Source: Bradyrhizobium stylosanthis
GTDB lineage: Bacteria > Pseudomonadota > Alphaproteobacteria > Rhizobiales > Xanthobacteraceae
DNA length: 64,000 bases
Direction of reading: 5' to 3'
Assembly (NCBI RefSeq): GCF_001641335.1
Contig: NZ_LVEM01000004.1
Location: forward strand, 934,100 to 998,099
Shown: positions 33,355 through 42,013 of the stretch, piece after piece
Layout of the letters: each line of letters opens with the position of its first letter
Position numbering within the stretch: the first letter of the stretch is position 1
Translations under genes and position numbers: made by a program
Notes under the pieces: generated by a model
Database searches by the model: none
Seen by the model: the letters and a program-made list of their open reading frames with translations, nothing else
What the model was told of the DNA's origin: nothing

Positions 33355-34200
33355 TTACATCCCGCTCAGGCCGCTATCGACCGCGAGGGTCTGTGCAGTG
33401 ACGTAGACGCTTTCGTCCGACAGGAAGAACAGCACGGCGTAGGCGATCTCCCACGCTGTCGCCTGCCGGCCGAAGGGGACGTGGCCCTTGCCGCGGTTGG
33501 GGCGGCCGGCGCCGGCTTCGCGGCCGTTGGGGGTGTCGACGAGGCCGGGATAGACGAGGTTGGCGCGGATGCCGCGGCGCGATCCGAGATGGGCGATGTT
33601 GCGCATCAGGCCGCCGAGCGCGGCCTTGGATGAATCGTAGACCGCCATCTGCGAGCCCGCCTTCAGCGCGGCGATCGAGGAGATGAAGACGACCGAGCCG
33701 CCATTGTCGAACTTTGGCATTGCAGCGCGGCAGCACAGCATGGGGCCGCGAACGTTGACGTCGTAGATCTTGTTCCACTCTTCGGGGCTGACATTGTCGA
33801 GCCCGGTCTTTCCAAAAGTGCCGATGTTCAGCACCATGCCGTCGAGGCCGCCCATGGCGCGATGCGCCTCGTCGATCATGCGCTGCACGTCAGCCTCCGA
33901 CGTGACATCGGCCGTGATCGCAAAGCCCTCACCGCCGTCATCGGTGATGTGCTTGACGGTCTGCTGCGCGGAGGCGTGGTTGAGATCGGCCACCGCAACC
34001 TTCGCACCTTCGCGTGCGCAAAGGATGCTCATGGCGCGGCCGTTGCCGATGGGATCGGTGGCCACGTCGAACACGCGCTGGCCGCCGCCGACGATCAGGA
34101 TGCGGCGGCCCTTCAGGCGCCCCCTGCCCGGCGCTTCGCCCAGCGACTCCGCGCTGGGCGGACGAACGTAACGCTCCGGCTTGCTCTCGGTGTTGCTCAT
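33355..34200 (-). CDS. Short-chain dehydrogenase/reductase
   Basis: 281 residues. The Rossmann loop is GGGQRVFDVATDPIGNGRAM, longer than the classic TGxxxGIG but seen in an SDR subfamily. Active-site Ser is in VVFISSIAAL and YDSSKAAL supplies Tyr-x-x-x-Lys. LSDESVYVTAQTLAVDSG is the usual C-terminus. The first ~40 residues are a Pro/Arg-rich extension. ATG 34200 fits; one base separates it from the upstream carboxymuconolactone decarboxylase-family gene. A catabolic NAD(P)-dependent alcohol/ketone step is likely. Confidence 0.87.
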   Translation of the reverse strand: MSNTESKPERYVRPPSAESLGEAPGRGRLKGRRILIVGGGQRVFDVATDPIGNGRAMSILCAREGAKVAVADLNHASAQQTVKHITDDGGEGFAITADVTSEADVQRMIDEAHRAMGGLDGMVLNIGTFGKTGLDNVSPEEWNKIYDVNVRGPMLCCRAAMPKFDNGGSVVFISSIAALKAGSQMAVYDSSKAALGGLMRNIAHLGSRRGIRANLVYPGLVDTPNGREAGAGRPNRGKGHVPFGRQATAWEIAYAVLFFLSDESVYVTAQTLAVDSGLSGM

Positions 34201-34201
34201 C

Positions 34202-34762
34202 TCAGCCGCCCGACTTCTTGCCGCCGTCATAGACCTTCATGCCGGCCGCGGGATCGAGATCGGTCTCGGTCGCCTCGGTGAGGCGCGCCATCATCATGTA
34301 GAAACCGAGCGCGACGATGGATTCGACCATCTCCTGCTCGCTGAAATGTTGTCGCGCAGCGGCAAAGGTCGCCTCGGGAACGCGGACATTCTCGACGACC
34401 TCGCGGCCGAACTTCAGCAAGGCACGCTCGGCCTCGTTCAGCGCGGCGGCATCGTAGTCCGCGCGTTCGACCGCATCGATCTGGCCTTGCGTGCAGCCGA
34501 CGCCGAGCGCGATCGGCACGTGCTGGCGCCATTCATAGGCGCCGCCCTCGAGCTGCGCGGCCTGCAGGATCAGCAGCTCGCGGTTGACCGCGGAAAGCTT
34601 CTGCTTGTGCAGGATCGAATTGCCGAGCCGCATCGCCGGGATCATATTGGCCTCGGCATGGGCCATCATGCGGAAGATGTTGAGCTTGACCGGCATGCGG
34701 TCGAACGAGGCGCGGATGTCGCCGCTCGTCGTCTCCGGATCAATCAGGGGCAGCCTTGCCAC
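34202..34762 (-). CDS. Carboxymuconolactone decarboxylase family protein
   Basis: 186 residues with the AhpD-like helical core: LILQAAQLEGGAYEWRQHVPIALGVG. The conserved Glu and His are present, but no CxxC, so it belongs to the non-peroxidase branch of the family. IFRMMAHAEANMIPAMRLGNSIL at the start is also typical. Likely a small cytoplasmic enzyme in a ring-cleavage-type pathway. It overlaps the TetR gene by 23 bases in another frame and precedes the SDR gene by one base, so the three form an operon. Confidence 0.85.
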   Translation of the reverse strand: MARLPLIDPETTSGDIRASFDRMPVKLNIFRMMAHAEANMIPAMRLGNSILHKQKLSAVNRELLILQAAQLEGGAYEWRQHVPIALGVGCTQGQIDAVERADYDAAALNEAERALLKFGREVVENVRVPEATFAAARQHFSEQEMVESIVALGFYMMMARLTEATETDLDPAAGMKVYDGGKKSGG

Positions 34763-35438
34763 GCGTTTCTCCCTTGGGCTTTCGTTTCTTGTTGTCGGTG
34801 TCGTTGCCTGCCGCGATCAGCGACAGGAAAAAGGCGAGATAGCGGTCGATCGCCTCGATCACCTTCGGCCGTGGCGAGGGCGCCGCGCCCATCACGTAAT
34901 GCTCGAGGCGGATATAGATGAGACCAGCCGCGAACAGCCGCGCGGTCTCGCGCGGATCCGGCGTCGAGATCAGGCCGGCGAGCGCGAAGCCGCGGAAATA
35001 ATCCGTCATCATGCTCTGCTCGCGCGCGTAGAAATGGTCGGCGAACTTGGCGCGGATGCCGGGCACGCGGTTACGCTCGGCGGTGATGACCTTCTGGAAC
35101 TGATGCTCGCGCGGATCGGACCATTGCTCGACGAGGTCCAATGCAAACTGCCGGCAGAACGCGGCGGGCTGGCGCGCGAGCTGCTTGTAGCGCGCTTCTT
35201 CCAGACGGCTCGCCGAGCTTGCGGGGCCGTGCTCGCTCACGATCGCTTCCAGGATCGCGGCCTTGCCGGAGAAATGGTTGTAGAGGCTGCTTTCGCGAAT
35301 GCCGACGCGGCGTGCCAGCTCGCGCATCGAGGCGCCGCCATAGCCGCTCTGCGCGAACAGATCGAGCGCCTCGGTCAGGATGCGCTCGCGCGTCGTGGGC
35401 GCAGCCGCTTCCGCCGCGCTGGAGGTGTGGACAGCCAT
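34740..35438 (-). CDS. TetR family transcriptional regulator
   Basis: 232 residues from ATG 35438. Residues 17-62 are the TetR HTH: ILTEALDLFAQSGYGGASMRELARRVGIRESSLYNHFSGKA (split for length). The rest is the helical ligand-binding domain, with a basic tail. It begins a leftward operon with the CMD and SDR genes and faces a rightward operon starting at 35606, with the twin palindromes in between. It is therefore expected to repress both directions and to respond to an intermediate of the pathway. Confidence 0.92.
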   Translation of the reverse strand: MAVHTSSAAEAAAPTTRERILTEALDLFAQSGYGGASMRELARRVGIRESSLYNHFSGKAAILEAIVSEHGPASSASRLEEARYKQLARQPAAFCRQFALDLVEQWSDPREHQFQKVITAERNRVPGIRAKFADHFYAREQSMMTDYFRGFALAGLISTPDPRETARLFAAGLIYIRLEHYVMGAAPSPRPKVIEAIDRYLAFFLSLIAAGNDTDNKKRKPKGETRGKAAPD

Positions 35439-35445
35439 GGCGACT

Positions 35446-35473
35446 TGACTAACGAACGATCGTTCGCTAGTCA
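35446..35473. promoter_or_regulatory. TetR operator 1 (28-bp near-perfect palindrome)
   Basis: TGACTAACGAACGAT / CGTTCGCTAGTCA reads almost identically on both strands, with one mismatched pair. It starts eight bases from the tetR start codon. The core AACGAACGATCGTTCG matches typical TetR half-site geometry. It almost certainly provides autoregulation. Confidence 0.8.
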
Positions 35474-35478
35474 ACCGT

Positions 35479-35494
35479 ACGAACGATCGTTCGT
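35479..35494. promoter_or_regulatory. TetR operator 2 (16-bp perfect palindrome)
   Basis: ACGAACGATCGTTCGT repeats the core of operator 1, centre to centre 27 bp away. Its position between the two divergent transcription units suggests control of the rightward operon, possibly cooperatively with operator 1. Confidence 0.75.
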
Positions 35495-35605
35495 CTCGCC
35501 AGACTGGCGGCAACGGTCGCTGCCCGCAAGCCTGCTTCGGGCGCTGTTCTCGCGTTTCAACTCCGCCCTCAGAGAGGCGGAGAGCAATTTTGGGGAGACG
35601 ACGTC

Positions 35606-36811
35606 ATGGCGCGCTTTGCCCGCCTTCGCCTTCGCGCGGCCTGCATCCTGCTGCTCGCAGCCGGCGCCGCCTCCGCCCAAACCGCGAAATACGATCCCGG
35701 TGCCGACGACAAGACCATCAAGATCGGCACCACCGCGCCGCTGAGCGGCCCGGTCTCCGCCTTTGCGCAGATCGCGAAATCCGCGGAGGCCTATTTCCGC
35801 AAGGTGAACGACGACGGCGGCGTCAACGGCCGCCGCATCCAGATGATCATCGCGGACGATGCCTACAGCCCGCCGAAGACGGTGGAGCAGACGCGCAAGC
35901 TGGTCGAGAGCGACGAGGTGCTGCTGATCTTCGGCGGCGTCGGCACGCCGACCAACAGCGCCGTGCACAAATATCTCAACGACCGCAAGGTGCCGCAGCT
36001 CTTCCTCGGCTCGGGCGCCGCGAAGTGGGACGATCCGAAGAACTTCCCGTGGACTGTCGGTTGGCAGCCGACCTATCGCGACGAGGCGATCGCCTATGCC
36101 AAGTTCATCAAGACCAGCCACGCCAATGCGAAGATCGGCGTGCTCTACCAGAACGACGATCTCGGCAAGGACTATCTGAAGGCGTTGGAGGAAGGCCTCG
36201 GCAGCGGCGAGGCGATCGTCGCGCGCGCCGCTTACGAGACCTCCGCGCCAACGGTGGACACGCAGATCCTGCAGCTGAAGACCGCGGGCGCCGACGTCGT
36301 GCTGGTGGCGGCGACACCGAAATTCGCGGCGCAGGCGATCCGCAAGATCGGCGAGATCGGCTGGAAGCCGGTGACCATCATCTCCAACGTCTCGGCCTCG
36401 ATCAGCGGCGTGTTGGAGCCCGCCGGCAAGGACAATTCCACCAGCGTCATCTCCAGCCAGTACCTGAAGGACGCAACCGACCCTGGGAATAAGGACGATG
36501 CTGGGTACAAGGAATGGCTGGCGTTCATGGACAAGTACCTGCCGGACGCCAACAAGAGCGACTGGCTGAACGTCTATGGCTACACCATCGCGCAAACGCT
36601 GGTGACGGTGCTCAAAGCCTCCGGCAACGACCTCACCCGCGCCAACGTGATGAAGCAGGCGACGACGATGAAGGACGTGCGCCTGCCGATGCTGATCAAC
36701 GGCACCGCGGTGAACAATTCGCCGGAGCGCTATACACCGATGACCAGCCTGCAGCTGATCCGGTTCGACGGCACACGCTGGGTGCCGTTCGGCGACCTCC
36801 TGAAGAACTGA
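35606..36811 (+). CDS. Periplasmic ABC substrate-binding protein (HAAT type)
   Basis: 401 residues. GGGGAGACG precedes the ATG. Signal peptide 1-28 (LRAACILLLAAGAASAQ). Mature IKIGTTAPLSGPVSAFAQIAKSAEAYF and DAYSPPKTVEQTRKLVE are Peripla_BP_6 hallmarks; GVLYQNDDLGKDYLKAL follows. First gene of the operon facing TetR, just 3 bp from the MBL gene. It probably captures the substrate of this pathway. No transporter partners are present. Confidence 0.9.
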   Translation: MARFARLRLRAACILLLAAGAASAQTAKYDPGADDKTIKIGTTAPLSGPVSAFAQIAKSAEAYFRKVNDDGGVNGRRIQMIIADDAYSPPKTVEQTRKLVESDEVLLIFGGVGTPTNSAVHKYLNDRKVPQLFLGSGAAKWDDPKNFPWTVGWQPTYRDEAIAYAKFIKTSHANAKIGVLYQNDDLGKDYLKALEEGLGSGEAIVARAAYETSAPTVDTQILQLKTAGADVVLVAATPKFAAQAIRKIGEIGWKPVTIISNVSASISGVLEPAGKDNSTSVISSQYLKDATDPGNKDDAGYKEWLAFMDKYLPDANKSDWLNVYGYTIAQTLVTVLKASGNDLTRANVMKQATTMKDVRLPMLINGTAVNNSPERYTPMTSLQLIRFDGTRWVPFGDLLKN

Positions 36812-36814
36812 CGC

Positions 36815-37708
36815 ATGCGGCAGGTCAAGATCGGCAGCATGCGGGTCGATCTCGTCAGCGAGATCCCTTCGCTTTCGTTCGACAAGACCTGGCTGTTCGC
36901 CAACGTCACCGATGCGGTGATCGCGGAGAACCGGAGCTGGCTCGATCACCGCTATATCGAGCCGGAGACCGGCCGCTTCATCCTCAGCCATCACTCCTAT
37001 CTCGTGCGCACGCCGCGGTGGACCGCCATCGTCGACACCTGCTGCGGCAACCACAAGAAGCGGCCGCGCGTGCCGGCGTGGAACGATCTCAACCAGCCCT
37101 ATCTGGAAAACATGCGCGCGCTGGGCGTTGCGCCCGAAGAGGTCGACTTCGTGATGTGCACGCATCTGCACGTCGATCACGTCGGCTGGAACACGCGTCT
37201 CCTCGACGGCCGCTGGGTGCCGACCTTTCCCAACGCGCGCTACCTGATGGGGCGCGAGGAATACCGGCATTTCGAGGTATCCCACAATGCCGCGCCGAAG
37301 AGCCCGGTCAACCACGGCTCGTTCGAGGATTCCGTGCTGCCGGTGGTCGCGGCGGGCCTCTCCGAATTCATCGAAACCGACCATCGCCTGTTTGACGATC
37401 GCGACGCCGCCCTGCGCTTTGCGCCGGCGCCGGGCCACACCGCCGGCAACATGCAGATCCATCTCAATGGCGGCCACGATCACGCTGTCATGTCCGGCGA
37501 CGTCATCCATCATCCGATCCAGTGTGCCGCGCCGTGGCTGTCCAATGCCGCCGATGTCGATCCGGCCGCCGCGGTCGCGACGCGCATGGCGCTGCTGGAA
37601 GAGCTTGCGGACACGTCGAGCTATCTGCTGACCGGCCATTTTCCGGCGCCGACCGCGGGCCGCGTCGTCAGGCACGGCGACGCCTACAGATTTCGTTTTG
37701 AAGATTAG
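36815..37708 (+). CDS. MBL-fold metallo-hydrolase
   Basis: 297 residues. THLHVDHVGWN (HxHxDH) near residue 111, then GHTAGNM, SGDVIHHP and LTGHFPAP supply the two-metal site. The family includes lactonases and thioesterases; a lactone-opening role would suit a catabolic locus. It follows the solute-binding gene by three bases, so it is co-transcribed. Cytoplasmic. Confidence 0.88.
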   Translation: MRQVKIGSMRVDLVSEIPSLSFDKTWLFANVTDAVIAENRSWLDHRYIEPETGRFILSHHSYLVRTPRWTAIVDTCCGNHKKRPRVPAWNDLNQPYLENMRALGVAPEEVDFVMCTHLHVDHVGWNTRLLDGRWVPTFPNARYLMGREEYRHFEVSHNAAPKSPVNHGSFEDSVLPVVAAGLSEFIETDHRLFDDRDAALRFAPAPGHTAGNMQIHLNGGHDHAVMSGDVIHHPIQCAAPWLSNAADVDPAAAVATRMALLEELADTSSYLLTGHFPAPTAGRVVRHGDAYRFRFED

Positions 37709-37719
37709 GGAATGCCAAC

Positions 37720-38688
37720 ATGATGCTGCGCACCGTCACGCTTTCGCTTCTCGCCTTGCTGTCGGCCACGCTGCCGTCGCGCGCGGAGGATCCTGCCGCC
37801 TATCCCACGCACAAGATCAAGATGCTGCTGCCCTACGCGGCCGGCGGCGGCGGCGACGTGGTCGGCCGCCTGCTGGCGGACAGGATGGGCAAGACGCTCG
37901 GACAGAGCATCTATATCGAGAACCACACGGGAGCGGCCGGCACGCTCGGCACGCAGATGGTCGCGACATCGCCGAATGACGGCTACACCATCACCGTCGG
38001 CGGCATGACCACGCATGTGCTGGCGCCCGCGATCTATCCAAAGCTGCCCTACGATTCGATCAAGGACTTCACGACCATCGGCCGCGTCGGCGTCTCCTCG
38101 ATCATCCTGGTGGCGACCAAGGATTTCGCCGCCAACGACATCAAGGGCCTGATCGCGCTCGCCAGGAAGGGCGAGCCGATCCAGTACGGCAGCTGGGGCG
38201 TCGGCTCGACCGGGCAGTTCTGCGCGGAGATCCTGATGCAGCAGACCGGCATCAAGATGGAGCACGTGCCGTTCAACGGCATCGCCAAGCTGGCCGGCGA
38301 CCTGCTCGGCGGCCACATCTCGCTCGCGACGCTGGACGTTGCGACCGCAACGCCGCTGGTGAAGGACGGCTCGATCAAGGCGCTGGCCGCCTGCGGCGAG
38401 CGCTCGCCGAGCCTGCCCGATGTCGCCAGCTACAAGGAGCAGGGCGTGCAGTTCGACCGCAGCCTGTCCTGGGCGATGTATGCGCCCGCGGGCCTGGCGC
38501 CGCCGGTCGCGCAAAAGCTGTCGGCCGCACTGAAGGACGCGCTCGGCGATGCCGAGGTCAAGGAGAAGCTGCTGAAGCTCGGCATCACGCCGCAATTCGT
38601 CCCGGGCGAGGAGCAGCGCGACATCAACGCGCGCGACATCGCGGCCTGGAAGCAGGTTGCCAAGGACGCCGGCATCGAGGTGAAATGA
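37720..38688 (+). CDS. Tripartite tricarboxylate transporter (Bug/TctC) substrate-binding protein
   Basis: 322 residues. Signal peptide 1-22 (LRTVTLSLLALLSATLPSRAE). YPTHKIKMLLPYAAGGGGDVVGRLLA and YIENHTGAAGTLGTQMV are the Bug signature, with AYPTHK at the mature start. Another carboxylate-binding protein in the same operon as a HAAT protein, which is unusual, because both would do the same sort of job; the pathway may handle two related substrates. 11 bp after the MBL stop. Confidence 0.9.
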   Translation: MMLRTVTLSLLALLSATLPSRAEDPAAYPTHKIKMLLPYAAGGGGDVVGRLLADRMGKTLGQSIYIENHTGAAGTLGTQMVATSPNDGYTITVGGMTTHVLAPAIYPKLPYDSIKDFTTIGRVGVSSIILVATKDFAANDIKGLIALARKGEPIQYGSWGVGSTGQFCAEILMQQTGIKMEHVPFNGIAKLAGDLLGGHISLATLDVATATPLVKDGSIKALAACGERSPSLPDVASYKEQGVQFDRSLSWAMYAPAGLAPPVAQKLSAALKDALGDAEVKEKLLKLGITPQFVPGEEQRDINARDIAAWKQVAKDAGIEVK

Positions 38689-38713
38689 GCAAGCAAACAA
38701 TGGGAGCCCGGGC

Positions 38714-39253
38714 ATGAGCCGCATCTTCGGCGCGGTGCGCCAGAACGGATATGTGGTGCGGGACATCCACGCCGCGATGAAGCACTGGATCGAGGTGATG
38801 GGCGTCGGCCCCTGGTACTACATGGACCGGGTCAAGACCGACTGGTTCCGCCATCGTGGCGAGGATTCCGCCGTCGAGATGAGCATCGCGCTGGCCAATT
38901 CCGGCGATCTCCAGATCGAACTGATCCAGCAGCGCAACGACGCGCCGTCGCTGTACAGGGAATTCCTGGACGCCGGTCACGAAGGCCTGCAGCACATGTC
39001 GTATTGGAGCCACGACTATCAGTCGCTTTACGACAAGGCGATCGGGCTCGGCTACAGGATCGGCCACGAGGGCCAGATCGGCGGCGACAAGGGACGCTTT
39101 GCCTATTTCGATACGCAGGCGCATCCGGGCACGATCATCGAGATCTCCGACATCAGCGGCACCAAGGGACCGTTCTTCGAGAAGGTCCGGCAGGCGGCGT
39201 TGAGCTGGGACGGCACGCGGCCGATCCGCGAGGTCGGCGGCTCGCGACAATAG
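38714..39253 (+). CDS. VOC superfamily protein (glyoxalase/dioxygenase-like)
   Basis: 179 residues. The N-terminal GYVVRDIHAAMKHWIEVMGVGPW and the second module HMSYWSHDYQSLYDKAIGLGYRIG are betaalphabetabetabeta repeats of the vicinal-oxygen-chelate fold. Metal ligands may be His/Glu (HWIEVM..., IELI, FDTQAHPGTIIEI). Possible isomerase, epimerase or ring-cleaving enzyme. Last gene of the rightward catabolic operon, 25 bp after TctC. Confidence 0.82.
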   Translation: MSRIFGAVRQNGYVVRDIHAAMKHWIEVMGVGPWYYMDRVKTDWFRHRGEDSAVEMSIALANSGDLQIELIQQRNDAPSLYREFLDAGHEGLQHMSYWSHDYQSLYDKAIGLGYRIGHEGQIGGDKGRFAYFDTQAHPGTIIEISDISGTKGPFFEKVRQAALSWDGTRPIREVGGSRQ

Positions 39254-39344
39254 CGCCGGTGGTCGGGATGACTTGCCGTCGCTGGCGCGAGCGGGAAACC
39301 ATGCTAATTTGCGACCTCGTGTCCGAACCTGCAGCGAGGCAAGC

Positions 39345-40157
39345 ATGTCCAGCACTGACAAGGTTTTCGCCGGCTCGATCCCAAAGCTCTACGACGAATA
39401 TCTGGTTCCGATGATCTTCGCCGTCTATGCGGAGGACCTCGCAAGGCGCATTGCGGCCCGCTCGCCTTCCGTGCTGCTCGAGATCGCGGCGGGAACCGGC
39501 GCTGTGACGCGCGCGGTCGCGGCGGTGCTGCCGCGCGGGGTTCGTTACGTCGCGACCGACCTGAACGAGCCGATGCTGGCGGTCGCCGCGCAGCGTCAGG
39601 CCGACGATGACCGCATCACCTGGCGCCAGGCGGACGGAATGGCTCTGCCCTTTGGCGAGGCCGAGTTCGACGTGGTGTGCTGCCAGTTTGGCGCGATGTT
39701 CTTTCCGGACCGCGTCAAGGCCTACGGCGAGATGAGGCGCGTCCTCAAGCCGGACGGCACGTTCGTATTCAACGTCTGGGACCGCATCGAGGACAACGAG
39801 GTCACGGCCGAGGCAACGGCAGCGCTCGGCAGGATGTTTCCAGACGACCCGCCCCGTTTCATGATCCGGACGCCGCACGGCTATCACGACAAGGCCGTCA
39901 TCCGATCCGATCTCGAACGCGCCGGCTTCCGCGACATCAGCATCGAAACGCGAACCGAGATCAGCCGCGCGCCGTCGGCCGAATACGTCGCGATCGCGCT
40001 CTGCCAGGGCACGCCGTTGCGCAGCGAGATCGAGGCGCGGGATGCAAGCAGGCTGCAGGCCGCAACCGATAACGTCGCCGAGGCGATCCGGGCGCGCCAC
40101 GGGTCCGGACCGGTCGAGGGCAAGATCCAGGCGATCGTGATCGAGGCGCGCCGCTAG
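39345..40157 (+). CDS. Class I SAM-dependent methyltransferase
   Basis: 270 residues from ATG 39345. LLEIAAGTGAVTRAVAAVLP is motif I for SAM binding, ATDLNEPMLAVAAQR motif II, and FDVVCCQFGAMFFPDRVKAYGEMRRVLKPDG the post-motif region. Ubiquinone/menaquinone methyltransferase-like (UbiE/COQ5 family), substrate unknown. It is separated from the VOC gene by about 90 bp, so it may not belong to that operon. Confidence 0.85.
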   Translation: MSSTDKVFAGSIPKLYDEYLVPMIFAVYAEDLARRIAARSPSVLLEIAAGTGAVTRAVAAVLPRGVRYVATDLNEPMLAVAAQRQADDDRITWRQADGMALPFGEAEFDVVCCQFGAMFFPDRVKAYGEMRRVLKPDGTFVFNVWDRIEDNEVTAEATAALGRMFPDDPPRFMIRTPHGYHDKAVIRSDLERAGFRDISIETRTEISRAPSAEYVAIALCQGTPLRSEIEARDASRLQAATDNVAEAIRARHGSGPVEGKIQAIVIEARR

Positions 40158-40183
40158 CGCCGGGCATCAGCCCGGCACGCGCG

Positions 40184-41746
40184 CTACCACCAGCTCCGCT
40201 GCATCGGCTGCGTCGACTGGAAGTACTGGTACTGACCGCGCTGGCGGCGCGGATTGGCGGGCTGCACGTATGGATCGCGCTGCTGGTAGAAGAAGCCGAA
40301 GCCGTTGCCGCCATTGTCCCAGCCGTCGTCGCTGGCAACGTCCATCGGAGGCGCGGTCGGCTTGCGCGTGATGAAGCCGCCCTGGGGTTGGTGGCTCAGC
40401 ACCGCGACGAACTCAGTGCGGTAGTTGGTCTCGGCGCTCAGCGGCTCGTCGGAGATGATGATCGACGAACGCGGCAGCGCGGTCGGTCCGATGCGATCCC
40501 AGACGTCCTGCGGGATGGTGATGCGGTCGAGCGCGTTCTTGGCGTCGTCGCCGCTGTCGATCGTGACCACGCTCCAGCGCAGGCCCGTGTCGTTCCTGGC
40601 CATCGCCGTGAAGATATGCGTGCCGAGCGGCTGGTCGGGATTTCGGATGGTGACGGGCACCTCGATGCTGGTGTCGAACACCTCGCCGCCGCCATCCGGC
40701 GCCGGCTTGTGGGTGTTCCGCCGCACGTAAAGCTTCTGCGTCGCGCGGCTGATATAGACCGACACCGGCTCGAGCGCGAGCTTGGCGTCGGTCGCGGCCT
40801 TCACCGCGTCGGCCTTCTTCGTCGCGGCCACCTTCGCCGCCTCTTTCGTCGCGGCGACGGCGTCGCGCTTCGGCTGCGCGGCGGCCTTGGCGGCATCGAG
40901 CTGCGTCGTCGCATCTGCGGCCTTCGCGGCCGCCTTCTGCTTCAGCTCCTCGGCCTTGGCACGGGCCTGATCGGTCTTCGCGTTCGCGAGCGTCTTTTCG
41001 GCGAAGGCGAGCTCGGCATCGGCGCGGGTCTTCTGCTGTTCCAGCTTGCGCAGCGAGGCCGGAAGCGAGGCCGCCTCCTTCGCGGCCGCAGCCGCCGCCT
41101 TCTTGGCCTCGTCGGAGGCCCGCGTGGCTTCGTCGGCTTCGTACGAGAGCTTGTCGGCCCGGCTCGGCACCGCCGCGATGGCCTCCCGCTTCGGCACGAA
41201 CAGCGAAGGATGCGAGAAATCGGCCGGCGCGGCGTCGTTCGGCGAGATGATCACGCGCATGCCGATGTTGGTCTTGTCGAACAAATTCTCGGCAAAGCCG
41301 AACGGCATACGCACGCAACCGTGCGAGGCGGCATAGCCGGGCAGCGGGCCGCCATGCAGCGCGATGCCGTTCCAGGTGATGCGCTGCATGTGCGGCATCC
41401 AGGCATCGTCATACATGGTCGAACGGTGATCCCGGTCCTTCTCGACGATGGCGAAGACGCCGGCGGGCGTCTCGCGCCCGGTGGTGCCGGTCGAGACCGG
41501 CGCGCGCAGGATCCAGCCCTCGGCGTCGTAGAAGGTGACCTGCTGGCTCTTGATCGACACGATCGCCATGATCGGCTCGCCGGCCTCGCGCTGCGCCACC
41601 TGTTCGGCCACCTGCCGCGTCTGCTTGGCCGCGTTCGCCGGGCCCAGTGCCGCGAATGCGACCATTGCGGCAAATGTCACAATTCCGGGAGGCCCCCAAC
41701 GCCGCATCGCCACGGTGGATCGCGCCGTTGTCTTCAGGTTTTTCAT
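40184..41746 (-). CDS. L,D-transpeptidase (YkuD) with coiled-coil and degenerate second catalytic domain
   Basis: 520 residues. A signal/anchor at 12-40. Residues 57-165 are an active YkuD domain: H131 and SHGCVR (C144, R146). Residues ~190-325 are an Ala/Lys/Glu coiled coil (KAAAAAAKEAASLPASLRK and similar). Residues ~330-460 repeat the YkuD fold pattern (VSVYISRATQKLYVRR, RNPDQPLGTHIFTAM) but have no His-Ser-x-Gly-Cys motif. The tail is Gln/Tyr/Pro-rich. Such enzymes crosslink peptidoglycan 3-3 or attach proteins to it; in this group they may anchor the outer membrane. The degenerate copy may bind substrate or regulate. Confidence 0.87.
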   Translation of the reverse strand: MKNLKTTARSTVAMRRWGPPGIVTFAAMVAFAALGPANAAKQTRQVAEQVAQREAGEPIMAIVSIKSQQVTFYDAEGWILRAPVSTGTTGRETPAGVFAIVEKDRDHRSTMYDDAWMPHMQRITWNGIALHGGPLPGYAASHGCVRMPFGFAENLFDKTNIGMRVIISPNDAAPADFSHPSLFVPKREAIAAVPSRADKLSYEADEATRASDEAKKAAAAAAKEAASLPASLRKLEQQKTRADAELAFAEKTLANAKTDQARAKAEELKQKAAAKAADATTQLDAAKAAAQPKRDAVAATKEAAKVAATKKADAVKAATDAKLALEPVSVYISRATQKLYVRRNTHKPAPDGGGEVFDTSIEVPVTIRNPDQPLGTHIFTAMARNDTGLRWSVVTIDSGDDAKNALDRITIPQDVWDRIGPTALPRSSIIISDEPLSAETNYRTEFVAVLSHQPQGGFITRKPTAPPMDVASDDGWDNGGNGFGFFYQQRDPYVQPANPRRQRGQYQYFQSTQPMQRSWW

Positions 41747-42013
41747 GCCATCCTCGGTCGAAATGCCAGTCCGCGCGTCCGGTCCAATGTCAGCTTGCGA
41801 CCTCTAAATTAAGAAATCACAGCCGCCATACGTTCCGTCTGTGGCGAGATTCGGCCCGTTCCGGCGGCCAATCTCTCATATACGACCGCCCGCACGGGCG
41901 GAAGGGCGGCTGGGCCGGTGGCTGGCCCTGGGCTGGCGATCTTCCGCTGCGGCACAATGTCCGGGGACCGGTGGCGGAGCGGTGCAGGAAGCCCCCCTGC
42001 CCGACGGCGGCAG

